Origin: Ambrosia x helenae
Taxonomy: Eukaryota > Streptophyta > Magnoliopsida > Asterales > Asteraceae
Direction: 5' to 3'
Length of the DNA: 64,000 nucleotides
Assembly: GCA_030844895.1 (NCBI GenBank)
Contig: CM061223.1
Span: 11,109,994 to 11,173,993, forward strand
Shown in pieces: positions 32,212 to 43,825 of this stretch. The translations under genes were made by a program, and so were the position numbers. The number at the start of each line of letters is the position of its first letter. Position 1 is the first letter of the stretch. Under the pieces are notes generated by a model. The model was not told the origin of the DNA, did not search any database, and worked only from the letters and a program-made list of their open reading frames with translations.

Positions 32212-32841
32212 AAACGACGGATGGTTAATCATGCATCATGTGGTGGCGTTGATAGCCAAAAGACAAGGGGTTACATGCACCAATCGTGTTTGTCCCGATT
32301 GCTAAGTGTTATGTGCCTTATGTCTAAGAGCATTCACATCCCATCCACCATTTTTTACCTTATAATTTAACTAAAAATCATACTTTTTAAAATTTATCTC
32401 TCACTTTAAAAAACTTCCCACATCCCATCCACCAATTTTATCTTTATCTTACTCACAAACATATATTTTATTATATTTCTCGTTTTTATACACTCACACA
32501 AATTTGGTGGAGGATGAATAGTAGCTTTTCATATATGAAAAGCTAAGATGACAATTTTTTATAATATAAAGATAGGGTATAAAATGGTGGATGGGTTGTA
32601 GTATGTTTTTAGTAGGTTTTTTTAAATTTTAAAAATGGGGGAAGGTTTGGTGGATGGGTTGTGAATGCTCTAAGGCTTGATACAAAACCACTATCGAGCC
32701 AAGGGTCTCACTGGAAGCAGTCTCTCTATTCCCACGGTGTAGAGGTAAGGTTGTCTACATCTTACCCTCCTCAGACCCTACCTTAGCTTTGCTATTGTTG
32801 GGATTAACTGAGTATGATGATGATGATGATGTTGATGTTAG
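32212..32841 (+). mobile_element. SINE (TS-like 3' end) split by a MITE
   Basis: The sequence from aaacgacggatggttaatc to the (ATG)n tail is homologous to 55242-55506, which has a clear TSD. The 3' part (taaggttgtctacatc, accctcctcagaccctacc) is the widespread plant SINE 3' domain of the TS type, and the tail is tgatgatgatg. A Harbinger-type MITE interrupts it at 32328. Confidence 0.7.
32328..32670. mobile_element. PIF/Harbinger (Tourist-like) MITE with TAA duplication
   Basis: Ends GAGCATTCACATCCCATCC and the complement of ggatgggttgtgaatgctc, flanked by TAA at 32325-32327 and 32671-32673. Removing it restores SINE sequence as in the 55.2-kb copy (tatgtc-taa-ggcttgatac vs tatgtccaaggcttgatac), which confirms the boundaries. 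Confidence 0.88.
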
Positions 32842-33888
32842 ATTATTGAACATAATGTGCTAAGAGATTCAAGTATATGAACTGTGATGTTTTGTTTCTT
32901 TTAGGCGGCTTTGCCTTTGAAGTTCTTTTTTACCTTGTTGCTTAAATTTAAGAAAGACTTCATACTTCGTATGTTGATCTTCAAGAGTATAAATCATTCA
33001 ACATTAATACTCATACTTTTAAGAAATATTTCTGGCATTAATGATGGTCTTAGGGATGATAATTTTATTTGGAGAATTGGAGTATGATATTACTATTATA
33101 CAGATAAATAATTGTAGTCTATATAGATAAGTTAACATGCTGCTGTTGAATTAAATAACCATTTTTAACTTGTTTGATGTTGATTAAAATAACCAAGAAA
33201 AGACTAAATTTGAGATGTTTGCTGTTGAATTAAATAACCATTTTTAAACATAAGCACAACTGAATTTTTTTTTTATAGATAAGCTAATATTTGGGGGCCA
33301 TTTTTTCTACTTACACAAGTCCTACAAGAGCCATTGAATTCTCAAGGGACGGCCCTGACTATAAACAATGTGTATATAAGTAGGCTACTATAGGCATGGA
33401 TGCTGCAGTGCACTCTTTTTGCTTTTGTGATATATTAGAAATCTGTGTCCCTATTGGGTTTGCAAAATCATGGAAGACTACAATAACAAGAAACCGTAGG
33501 GATCACGTTAGGTTAAGTTTGATGGATCCATCAAGAACCAGGATTAACCTTAGAAAACCATTAAGAAACTCAAAGATCCTTAAGGCATTATTGATCCACC
33601 GGTTTTTAGGATTAACGAATCTTTAAATAAGGTAACAAGACCCCAAACCGGATCTTTAATTCATTGTTACTAGACTACTCTCTCCTGCTTAGTAATATTT
33701 GTGTGATATACCCGTTATAAAATTTTCATACACTATATTTATGAGTTTTAAATTTTAATAAACTACGTACCCTAGTACTACGTTGTTGCTTCCTACTTAG
33801 TTCACGTCACTGCAACGAATCACCCATAAGCACTATACATACATCACAACCCCCAACAACATCTATGAGACAACAAAACATACGCACC
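32842..33888. other. no gene recognised
   Basis: AT-rich; 'ctgttgaattaaataaccatttttaa' style words repeat at 33143 and 33222. The 76-codon frame at 33396 has no recognisable product. Confidence 0.3.
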
Positions 33889-33916
33889 CACCGCAACACG
33901 CGGCCATCACTACTAG
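33889..33916 (+). mobile_element. Helitron 3' terminus
   Basis: Hairpin ccgcaacacgcgg (33891-33903), then CACTACTAG and host T at 33917. Very similar to the terminus at 262-296. The 5' end was not located. Confidence 0.55.
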
Positions 33917-35029
33917 TTAAATTATAAAGGAGGAGAGATGTACAAGATAGTAATTTTCATATCTATACAACTTAACAAGCAACGTGTCCAATAGATTTAA
34001 GCTTACTTCATAAGGGTATAATAGGAATAATGGTGAAAACTAAGATGCTTAGAAGGTTAATTTGGTAACTTTATATAGAGCTTTTAGTTAAAACCTAGAA
34101 TGTGATTCCTTCATTACCCTTTAACCAATTAACCATACTAATCGTCATCTCTCAGACTACTCTGTTGAAGGTTGGTGCAAGTGAAGCATCTAATAGTTAT
34201 TGAAAACCACAACGTTTACCCGCAGTTGAACTCGTCCTCACTTGGTTATTAAGACGCGCCATTTACTCATTTGCAAACCTTATCTCCAATGGAACCTTCA
34301 TTCTGCCTCATGTACATCTCCATATGTCGAGGCTCTTCTTGCAGCCAAGAACAAATGGTACTGTCCAGGTTCGATTTAATTCATCATCATCAATATTTGA
34401 CATATGAAAGGTTCGATTTCAATTCTATGCTTGATTTTGAAGTTGAAATCACCTTATGTTTTTTAACATGGTCAGACGTCCGGTCAAATCTATGGCCACT
34501 AATTTATCATAGCGACTCCTTATATGTTGAAAGTAATTAAGTAAATAATAAAAGCATCATCATCATCTTAGGGTGTTTGGGATTGCTTATTTAACTCCAA
34601 AAGTACAGTTAAAAAAACTCCAAAAGTGCTTTTGGTCAGAAGTGCTTATTGACTTGTGACTTTTTGAAAAGGAGTTTCTAAAAAAGTGTTTAGATTAGCT
34701 TTTGTGGTGGGAAAAATCAATAAGTTGTTTTTTAAAAAGTGTTTGTTCTAGCTTATTAGTGTAAAAAAGCCAAAAACCATGATTTCTGACTTCTTCAAAA
34801 TAGCTTTTCCACCCTTATTGAAAAGCCAAAACCAAAACTGCTTTTGTTTACACAAACAACTTATTGACTTATTTGCTTTTGGAAGAAACTAATAAGTCAA
34901 TAAGTCGGAAGTTACTAATTCTTAATTTTTAACCAAGTTAGCTAATGTGTATAACTCGAAAACATCACTCCAACCACCACTAACAGACATAATTAACTAT
35001 TCTACATCACAAAACATGAGAGAACTTAC
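33917..35029. other. transposon-like, no gene
   Basis: 33945-34170 is alignable with 29500-29745. From 34569 (gggtgtttgggattgctta) a MITE resembling 12251-12440 starts, with repeated gtgctt/aagcac and ttattgact words to 34910, but its right end is not clean. Confidence 0.35.
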
Positions 35030-35175
35030 ATTCCAAAGGAGCACCACCTGAAGCAGAAGCTCTAAAAATTCCTTTATTAGTATACAAATCAACTTCAATA
35101 GTAGGAATTCCTCTACTATCAAGAATTTTCCTAGCCCCAACTTAGTAATCGCCGAAGGAGCATCTTCACTTAGGC
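35030..35175 (-). pseudogene. enolase exon fragment (ENO3-like)
   Basis: Enolase converts 2-phosphoglycerate to phosphoenolpyruvate. The minus strand reads ARKILDSRGIPTIEVDLY, then TNKGIFRASASGGAP, the enolase N-terminal signature; IPT instead of NPT recalls the plant ENO3 type. Upstream, DAPSAITK fits the preceding residues but is one base out of frame. The exon ends at a GTAAGT donor (35029-35024), with a further one-base loss just before it. Only this exon piece is present, so it is a captured or left-over fragment. Confidence 0.75.
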
Positions 35176-36066
35176 TATGTATCTGAATTTAAACAATTCC
35201 ATTTAGTTTTAAACATGTTTTATGATGTGTTAAACAAGAATTCAGATTTGATTCCTCTACCTAACCAAACTCAATTGTTAATTCCCCAATAATATAAATG
35301 GTTGATAATATCAATAACTAACAATAACAAAACATCTAATATAAATTAACTAAGAAACTTACAAATATCTTGTCTGTTACTTTTTTTTATTGTGAAAAAA
35401 GTATATGCTATATGTGTTGTAACAAAGAAACAAACCCCTAAACACAGAAGATTTCATGAAAACAGTAGCTAAATCAAAACAATTACCGCACGGTTAATGT
35501 GTTCTTATTGCACTCCAAAAATTTGGTTCATAGGACCTCCATATTCAACCACCGGCTGTGGACACACGAACATCACCTGTGATTCGGCTTGTCTTTTTCT
35601 CAACTCCGTCCATATAGATACCATGATGCTATTGCAAAGGGGATAAAGTAGGATTCAAATGGTAAATGGACCGGAAAAATAAATTCTGGTTAAAACCGAT
35701 GAAAATGTGATCAGTCGCACCCAATTGTGGTTGAAAGGGTGTGTTGATGGAAATGGGGTAAATAGTTGTTTCTGCGATGAGGTAGGCAACTGAAAGGAGG
35801 TGGACCGACATAGATGTGTGTATATACATAGTTAATGATTGTCTTAAAAATTAAAAAATAGTCGTCTTAAAAAATGCATCAATGATATATATCAAAAAAA
35901 AACAAAATTAATAAAAAAGATATTATAAATGAAATTTGACTTGTATTAAATTTTCGTATTAAATTTGTCTTACCAACCTAATGAAATTACATTTTTGCCC
36001 ATATAAATAAATATGAAATGACAATGTTGTCCGTCCAGAATACATTATATAGTATATAAATATAAA
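35176..36066. other. no gene recognised
   Basis: 35540-35640 on the minus strand has a short open stretch from an ATG (MVSIWTELRKRQ) without known similarity; it could belong to the same captured segment as the enolase exon. The rest is AT-rich. Confidence 0.3.
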
Positions 36067-36100
36067 CTAGTGGGGAACCCGCGCTTCGCAGCGGGCTAAG
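36067..36100 (-). mobile_element. Helitron 3' terminus, minus strand
   Basis: Minus-strand hairpin cccgctgcgaagcgcggg (36095-36078), then ttccccactag and host T. The element body extends to the right; 5' end not found. Confidence 0.55.
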
Positions 36101-38016
36101 ACATAACAACGTGATAAAAAATATAGTCATTTGAATTTAAAGGAACACATAAATGTTATTTCCTTTTAAATTATAATTGGTCACATGCTATAATGTATTG
36201 CTAAGAATCGTAGTAATATAAAGATATGTTGGCATGAGATAAAATTTCATGAAATGTTATGGTTTACGTGTTTTCTGTATTCAAATCCTTGTGATTTTCA
36301 TGTTCCAAATAATTTAGTTCAAATCATGATTATAGAAAAAAGATCAAATGCGATCCTTCATAACTTAGTAAAACTCAAATATATTTACGTTTAACAAAAG
36401 CTAATTTGGAAATCTATATAGCATATCAATAAACTTATATAATTCCATAATCCAAGTTTAGAAAACGAATTTAAGTTTGAGGTTGGTTGGTTTCTTAGTG
36501 CTAGTTTAAATTCTCAAGTCAGTTGTAACTGTATTGGTTAAATGCACACCACCTCTTTAATAATTTGCTTCATGTTGACAGTCAATCTACCATATCATCC
36601 GTATTTCTATTAGTTATTTCACATTCATATTATTGTTGATTGCTTTTAACTGTTCAATAAGCCATTAAGCACAACTAAATGGAATCTGTCTATGAAGTTT
36701 TGTATTTACTAACTAACCACACACTTATGATCATTCTAGTTGCATAGGTTGATATACGATATGTGATTGCAATAACGCCTGCATTATGATAGAATATTAT
36801 CCCAAGTTGTTGTGAAACTGACTGCAAATTGCATCTAACTTTATAAATCACACCTGGGGCGGATGTAGAGGTAGGTAGGTTAAGGGTAGCTCGCGCTATC
36901 TGTAACTTAATGGTCGCGGTGTTAAATTAGTGCTATTTTTTTCTTCTCCATTTTTAGTATATGGATACCCTTAACAACGATTAGGATACTCCTATGTCTA
37001 AAATAAAATTTTCGCTAACTCTAAACGTTTTTATTGATCCGCCATGATTAAACCTTTTATTTACATTTGATAAAAAGACATAATTTTCCACTGTAACTTA
37101 ATTTCGGACTTCGGATCACATAAAACTTTCCTAAATTAATCATAAGTTTGTAGATTGTGAAAGTAATTAATTTAATCATATTAACTTTCTTGAATACAAA
37201 CATATAGTTTAGCCATATTTAATCTTCTAGATCATTTATTTACAAAACATTCATTTAAACTAAAAGAATCAAAATAAATATTTTAATCATATTTAATATT
37301 CTGGATGAGTTTATTTAACAAAAATTTATTCAAACAAATGAGATACATGTCTTTGTCATATCGAGTGGGGCGAGAAGAAAAGAAAAACAATGAGCTCAAG
37401 CCATATAATATTTAAAATCGATTTAACACCATACTTTCAAATTTGGTTTCTCCTAGTTATCCAACATGTAATCGGAAACCTAATCCTACCAAGTGCAGTA
37501 ATCAATTACCTTTACAATTAAGCCAACAGTTACTCGAAGATGAAAAGTACCTTCTTAAGACAAACACCGGTCGCATATAGAAGCTACAACATATAAAACC
37601 AAGATGACGATGTTATTCAATGATTTTATGAATGGTCGGGATGGCAGTCGGTGATGACGAAAACAACTTACACTGCGACACCAAAAATCAGAGACAAAAG
37701 ATCTAGTGTTGGTGACGGCTCGTTGGTGAGGCCGGTGAGTTTGAAGTTTTCAGTGTGTTGGTGGTGGTTTATTGGTAACACCAGCGAAGTGTGGCGGAGC
37801 TCGGAAAGAAGACAATGGTTGTATGTCGATGACGTGTTGCGAGGCCGATATAATAACACTAAACCCGACTTTTCATTTACCAACAACCATTAATCATAAA
37901 TCGAATTTTTAATGAGAAATCAAATTGACATACCAAGATATTTTATTGATGAAAAATTAGTTGTTTTTAATTATTAGGCCCTTAGTTATGATAATATTAA
38001 TTTTAATTATGAGAAT
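36101..38016. other. AT-rich, no confirmed gene; small hAT-like MITE at 36857-37045
   Basis: 36857 (tggggcggatgtagagg) and 37045 (gatccgcca) look like degenerate ends of the CAGTGGCGGAT-type hAT MITE, like 42294-43364. The frames at 37651-37893 (plus) and 37668-37886 (minus) overlap on a GC-richer patch and are unrecognised; this patch may be Helitron cargo. Confidence 0.35.
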
Positions 38017-38024
38017 ATGTTATT

Positions 38025-38809
38025 AGGGGATGGTTCAATAAAGAACTCATTTTATTGAGAGAACTCGAGAACTCCTAATTAAATACAAAAAAATATAATA
38101 AAAAAATCATAACTCAAAATTTAAGTAAAAACATAGAAAACTAGTTCGGAGCTTCTCTTTCCCACGTCATACCCGTTCGGAAAAAAATAAAAAAAACACA
38201 CCTAAAAAACGCTACTGCACATGTGTAGTAGTATAACCCAAAAGCCTAAACCACCTACCCCCAACTTACCCCCACCCAAAAACCTAATTCCACCCCACCC
38301 ACCCCCACCCTCACTAAAAAACCTAAATCGCTTACCCAAAAACCTAAACCACCCATCCACCCCCACCCAAAAACCTAAACCCACTCCACCCACTGCCTAC
38401 CAAAAACCTAAGCCCCACCCGTCACAACCAAAAACCTAACCCCTACCCAAAAACCTAAACCCACCCTACCCACCCCCACCCCACCCCCAAAAACCTAAAC
38501 CTTACAAACTAAACTAAAAAAAACTAACCCTAAAAGCTAAACTAAACCAAAAAACTAAACCCTAAAGCTAACCGGACATTTACTACACAGGTGCATTAGA
38601 AGTCGCCTATTTTTTATTTATTTTTATATTTATTTTTATTTTTTTATTTTTTTCTGAACCGGGATGACGTGGGAAAGAGAATCTCCGAACCAGATTTTTG
38701 GTTTTTGACTTAAATTTTGAGTTATAATTTTTTTTATTTTTTTTCTTAATTTAAGTAGGAGTTCTCGAGTTCTCTCCCTAACCATGAGTTCTCAATTGAA
38801 CCTTCCCCT
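38025..38809. mobile_element. TIR transposon with ~50-bp inverted ends, 8-bp TSD
   Basis: Long imperfect inverted repeats (aggggatggttcaataaaga... with gagaactcgagaactcct, and their complement at the right end) are flanked by ATGTTATT at 38017-38024 and 38810-38817. An 8-bp duplication suits hAT or a short-TSD MULE. The interior is a C/A-rich array. Non-autonomous. Confidence 0.8.
38225..38590 (+). repeat. C/A-rich minisatellite (ccaccc / aaaaacctaaacc)
   Basis: About ten or more irregular copies of aaaaacctaaacc joined by cccaccc words, then simpler aaactaaacc units. Frames across it (38221-38439, 38202-38393) are only repeat translation. Confidence 0.8.
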
Positions 38810-38920
38810 ATGTTATTATGGAATATGTGATATTATTTTTGTATTTATATGAGTTTAATATTTATTGTTGAGAAAGTTTAATAAATAATGTATTTAATTA
38901 GAAGTTTCTTAAATAATGTA

Positions 38921-39696
38921 TCTATAATAACTTATAATAAAAGAATTGAGTTTGTATGAGGCGGCATTCAATGAAGGCCTCAACCCCCACCATGTGGCAT
39001 CATGTGAAGCTTTCTTTTAAATTTATTTATTTTGTATTTTTAAATAAAACATATATCTATATTATCTTAAAATTTCAAATATATTAATTAATATCTTTTC
39101 CTTATTTTCCTCTCACATTTTTTAAATGTTAGTGAACTATTAATTATTTTAAAATTTCAAATATGTTAATTAATATTTTTATCTTTATTTTTTTCTTATT
39201 TTCCGCTCACAATTTTTAAATGTTAGTAACTTTTATGTATGACATTTTTTTGAAAAAAAAAAATACACCAAATTAACGATCGCTTTATTATCTTTCCAAC
39301 GAGCATCATATATAGTGCTATACAAAAACGAAAAAAATGTTTTTTTAGTGAGTTTTTGTTCATGTAGAAAAAAACACAATGTATTTAGGTAATTTCTTAA
39401 TCATATATAGGCAAGTCACTAATCATGTTATGATAGTATATATGTTTTTGAACCTACTATTACATATATGAACTGCCCATGTTCATGTGCTATAACGATA
39501 TGCTTAGCATTAAAAGAGGTTGAGATTTTTTAATCTGATGGGAACGCAGCATGAGAACCCCTTTTGATAGTATAAACATTAGATTAACTTTCTTTAACAT
39601 TAAAAGAGGTTGAGACTATTTATTTCTTTTATCCTTTTTTTATTAAGTAATATTAGATTTTTCAACCTCGGGACACTCCCGGGGTAAATCAGCTAG
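38921..39696 (+). mobile_element. non-autonomous Helitron (776 bp)
   Basis: The 5' end TCTATAATAACTTATAATAAA follows host A (38920). The 3' end has a hairpin ctcgggacactcccggg (39667-39683), then taaatcagCTAG and host T (39697). It is homologous in inverted orientation to 39866-40629. No coding capacity. Confidence 0.75.
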
Positions 39697-39865
39697 TTTA
39701 ATATAAGTTTATTTGCCCATATAATAGTGTCCTCCTTAAATGAAGTTAAATTACTTATTTGCCCATATATAATACTATAGGTAATATTGATATTGATATA
39801 GATATATTTGTAACTTTTATATTGTAAACACTATTTTACGTTTTAAAGATTAACTTTATGTTTTA
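39697..39865. other. 169-bp spacer between inverted Helitrons
   Basis: AT-rich, no signals. Confidence 0.4.
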
Positions 39866-40629
39866 CTAGATTATACCCCGGGAGCGTCCCGGGTTGAGAA
39901 ATTTAATATGATACATCAATTTTACATATGAAATAGACTGATGTATGACTCTAATATTAATATATAACCTAAAACAATGTACAACTCCAATGCTAACACC
40001 TAACCTAAAAGAATGTAGAACTTTAATGTAACTCTAATATTAACACACATCCTAAAGACTAAACAAATGTACAATACCTAAAAGAATGTAGAACTTTAAT
40101 GTAACTCTAATATTAACACACATCCTAAAGACTAAACAAATGTACAAATCTAACATACTAATATTGATACCTAACTTAAAACAACGTAAAACTCTATTAA
40201 CCTATTCGGCTCTGGTTGAAAAAAAAAATCATATTTACTGATTTGAACATAATTAGTGAATTGCCTATACATGATTAATGATTTACCTGAACACTTTGTG
40301 TTTTTTTTCCTGTATGAACAAAACCCCACAAAAAATGTATCCGTTTTTTATATAGCATTATGGTACTCGTTGGAAAGATAATAAAACGCTCGTTAATTTG
40401 GTGTAATTTTTTTCTTTAAAAAATCTCGTATATTAAAGATATTAACGTTTAAAAATTATGAGAGGAAACATTAGGGTGAAAAATCCAATTTTGTTTTTAA
40501 ATTCTTTTTTCCTAATATATTTCAATGCCACATGGGATGACACATGACACACTCAAGAAAGAGAATGCCTCCTTGAGTGACATGTCATTAAAATGGCTTT
40601 GGTTTATTATATGTATAGATAGATATAGA
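39866..40629 (-). mobile_element. non-autonomous Helitron (764 bp), inverted sister
   Basis: On the minus strand the 5' end is TCTATATCTATC at 40629 and the 3' end has hairpin cccgggacgctcccgggg, then tataatCTAG ending 39866, with host T. It shares the middle with the 38921 copy (gagcgttttattatctttcc and neighbouring words), diverged. Confidence 0.75.
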
Positions 40630-40758
40630 TTAATGCCCCCACCACAACATCATGGGTTTACCTGTAGCAATGCTTTCGCGGCAACATGTGAGTGCCTTTA
40701 CATAAATCTAAATGTCCAGGTGCTTACGGCCAAAGAGCAATGCAGTCATGCTCCAAAT

Positions 40759-41472
40759 TAGGGGTGCACAAAATACCCAAATCTGGATCCGAACCCGAAG
40801 AAAATATCTGAACCCGGGTTTTTTATAACCCGGGTATTTAATACCCGAACCCAAAACCGGGTTTCTTTCAACCCGGGTTTAAACCCGAAACTGATTATTA
40901 TAATACCCGTGTCCGGTTCTTTAGAATACCCGAACACAGTTTTATGTAATACACGGTTATTATAATATGTTTGTTTACTTCTTCTGGAAATAACCTGAAC
41001 CAAAAGTCAACATAATAATTGTTTGTTTGTTTTCTTCTTCTCACCTTTATACCTTCATGGGTATACTATTAGGTAATATCAGCATGGGTAGTTAAAACCA
41101 CAAATTCTGATCACTGATCATATGTTTTCTAGGAATCTAATATTAAAGCATGTATTTTTATGTTATTTACTAATATTTACAAAGTTTAAATGGCAAAATA
41201 GCGTTGGAACAAAAATAAAATAAACACAAAATACTACAAAAAAAAAGAAAAAAAAACACATGGATAGGGTCTTTTATACCCGAAACCGAGTACCCAAAAA
41301 CCGGGTATTGAAAACCTGAACTCTGGTATATAGGGTATGGTTTTTCATGAAAATACCCTAACCGAACCCGACCCGGTTATTCGTAATACCCAATTATACC
41401 ATACCCGGTCATACCCGAACCCAGGTACGTACCCGAACCCGGGTATTCAAAAAACCCGGTTTTATGCACTTA
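40759..41472. mobile_element. hAT-like foldback MITE with ACCCGGGTA words
   Basis: Ends taggggtgcacaaaa and ttttatgcactta are near-inverted. Both halves are filled with aacccgggtat/ataccc words that pair with each other; the centre is AT-rich. A target duplication is not clear. Confidence 0.55.
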
Positions 41473-41673
41473 TCAATAACAAAGTGAACAAACTGTTGCC
41501 CGGTTAGTCATAACAAATTGGATCGGGCCTTATCTAGTTCGCTAGTATATTTTATTTCATGTTATTGGGTCATGGTTTAAAGTTTAAATACTTTATATTT
41601 GGGTTGTATAACTAAACTTATGGGCCAGAGGCTTTGTGGGTTGTGGGTGCTTTGGGCCGATAAAGTCGAATAG
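41473..41673. other. spacer
   Basis: Non-coding, no features. Confidence 0.3.
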
Positions 41674-41681
41674 AACAATAG

Positions 41682-42099
41682 TAGGGCTGACATAACAGGT
41701 TACACAAACCTGTTAAGACACGAACACGAAATCTGTAAACATGAACACGACACGAAATCTAATCGTGTCATTTTTTCAAACACGAACCTGTGTATAACAG
41801 GTTAACACGATAAGACACGATAAAGAGCACCTAGTAAAACAGGTTAACACGACAAGACACGATAAGACACGACAAGACACGATAAGAAGCACGATAAGAC
41901 ACAATAAGACCTGTTAAGACACTGACACGTTAAAACACGAACACGAAACATGTACACACGAACACGACACGAAAATAAACAGGTCTTAATGTGTCGACCT
42001 GTTATAGACACGAAACCTGTTAAGGCCAAACACGAAACCTGTTAAAATCGTGTAGGTTCGTGTCAGGTTATCATGTTCGTGTCTAAATTGCCAGCCCTA
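41682..42099. mobile_element. hAT-type foldback MITE with ACACGA words
   Basis: Ends TAGGGCTG and CAGCCCTA. Flanks aacaatag (41674-41681) and gacaatag (42100-42107) match at 7 of 8 bases. The interior is aacacgacacgaa and aacaggtt repeats in both orientations. Confidence 0.75.
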
Positions 42100-42293
42100 G
42101 ACAATAGGCCACGCCGTTAGGATTTAGGAAGTTACCTACAATTGTGTAGATTGTAAGACGTTACATTCTATCAAGTTCTAAGTCTGTGTTCTTGTGTATC
42201 CAAACATCATCTTATTCTTTGGATAGTTGTTTGTTTGTTTGAATTAAGCATGGAACACGATAATGAATATATAGAATTCGACTCTTGTAGACA

Positions 42294-43364
42294 GTGACGG
42301 ATCCAGAAATTTTTTTCAATGGGTTCAAGGTTTTTAGATGCTTAAATTTCATGGGACTGGATAAAAAAATCGGGTCGATTCGATCGTCCGGATCGGATAA
42401 AGTTTATCACATCATAAAGATACGTTACAATAATTAAACAAAGCATCGTCTTTATATATTAAATAACACAAAATATAAATATTATGGTATTTTAGTGACT
42501 TTTATGTGATCCATTTCATTATATTAGAAAAGCAACAAGAATACCTGTAGAATGTAGTTGTTCCTAAATGTTGCATTACATATTTGTTTCCTTACAAAAG
42601 CCTTGATCAAAAAACAGCCTTTTATCAACAACTTATGGTGTAAATTGTGAACCACTGTATAACAGTACAACCACGTATGAAGTAAAAACCACCCTGTTAA
42701 TAGATTGACCCTTAGAACATGTACTCAAAACATTTAGTGTCCCCTTCACTGTTGGATCAATAAGATCTTCCTAAAAACAACAAAAAGCATCAATATGTAG
42801 TCATAAAAACTGAAAAACAAGAAACTATGTAAATAAATGATGAAGGAACCTGTGGGTTATCAGTTTGAATGAAGAAGGGAGATGCAGTATGAAGCCTTTA
42901 TTTTGCTCCATCAAGTGTAAACAAATGCTTGGATTTCTTTGGGGACTTTGAATTATTAATTCCATTTGAGTACAGAAACAAGGATCATATACAATAGATA
43001 TACAGAGAGAAAGAGAAAGGGTTCGGAAAAAAAGTTAAAACATAACATTCAATGTGGAGATGGACCTGAATGATGGGGGCGTAGAAAAGTTAAAAACATA
43101 ACATTTAAAACCCTAACCTTCACTTGCAATTCAGATTAAAAAATATTAAAAAATAAAATGTAACTAACAGGGTTTGAACCTGTGAACTCATGCTTAATGT
43201 TGGGAAGGTGTAACCACGAAGCCACTCAAGGGATTTTCTAAATCTGTTCATCATAATTTTACTTATGGGTTCATAGAATAATTTTTATATACATTTCTAC
43301 TAAGAATTAGAAACCGAGTGGGTTCATCTGAACCCGCCGCGATATACTTAAATCCGCCCCTAGT
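42294..43364. mobile_element. hAT-like element with AGTGACGGATCC end
   Basis: The left end agtgacggatccagaaattt and right end aaatccgcccct are imperfect inverted repeats of the common CAGTGGCGGATC type. ttgtag words at both flanks suggest an old 8-bp duplication. 1.07 kb, no transposase. Confidence 0.5.
43165..43240 (-). promoter_or_regulatory. tRNA-like module in the hAT-like element
   Basis: Minus strand: box A-like GAGTGGCTTCGTGG, about 40 bases later perfect box B GGTTCAAACCC, then T-runs at 43134-43155. Reads as a SINE head or tRNA-derived sequence carried in the element. Confidence 0.5.
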
Positions 43365-43825
43365 TGTAGCGACAATGATAATTCAACAATGAGTGTACAT
43401 AATTCGACTTTTGTGTATCGCAACTACTTAGGCAGGTCGGGGCACCCCTTGGCTTGGTGTCGAGGCTTGTTAAGCCTCGCGGCTACATGGTTCCCACCTA
43501 TAGGGCTTCCAAATTTGTGCTTGAGGAAGTCGATGGAGCTTGGGGTGTTAGTTTGGTTTTAATGTTTTAATTAATTAATATTAAAAGAAAAGTTTTAGGC
43601 TACTTTAGGCTATGGCATTTCTAGTGTTTAGACTACTTTAGGCTATTTAACGGTAAAAATGACGTGACAATGTGTGATTGGTTAAGATGAGGCTACATGG
43701 GGCTTGTGCCCCTTCCCCCTTTATGTCACATTTTTTTTTTTTTGCATTTTTCCGTTTATTTTTATCAACGTTTAGACCTTAACTATTTTAACGGGTTTTT
43801 TTTTCCAATAAACCAAACACGTGTC
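43365..43825. other. no feature recognised
   Basis: Non-coding. 'ggctactttaggctat' words repeat near 43600 and 43630, and 43685-43720 is GC-richer. Confidence 0.3.

Noticed and set aside
37651..37893. 80-codon ORF as a host gene
   Set aside because: Similar-length frames exist on both strands of the same GC-richer patch, no known motif and no promoter signal.
38202..38439. Proline-rich or glycine-rich small proteins on the two strands
   Set aside because: Direct translation of the C/A-rich minisatellite.
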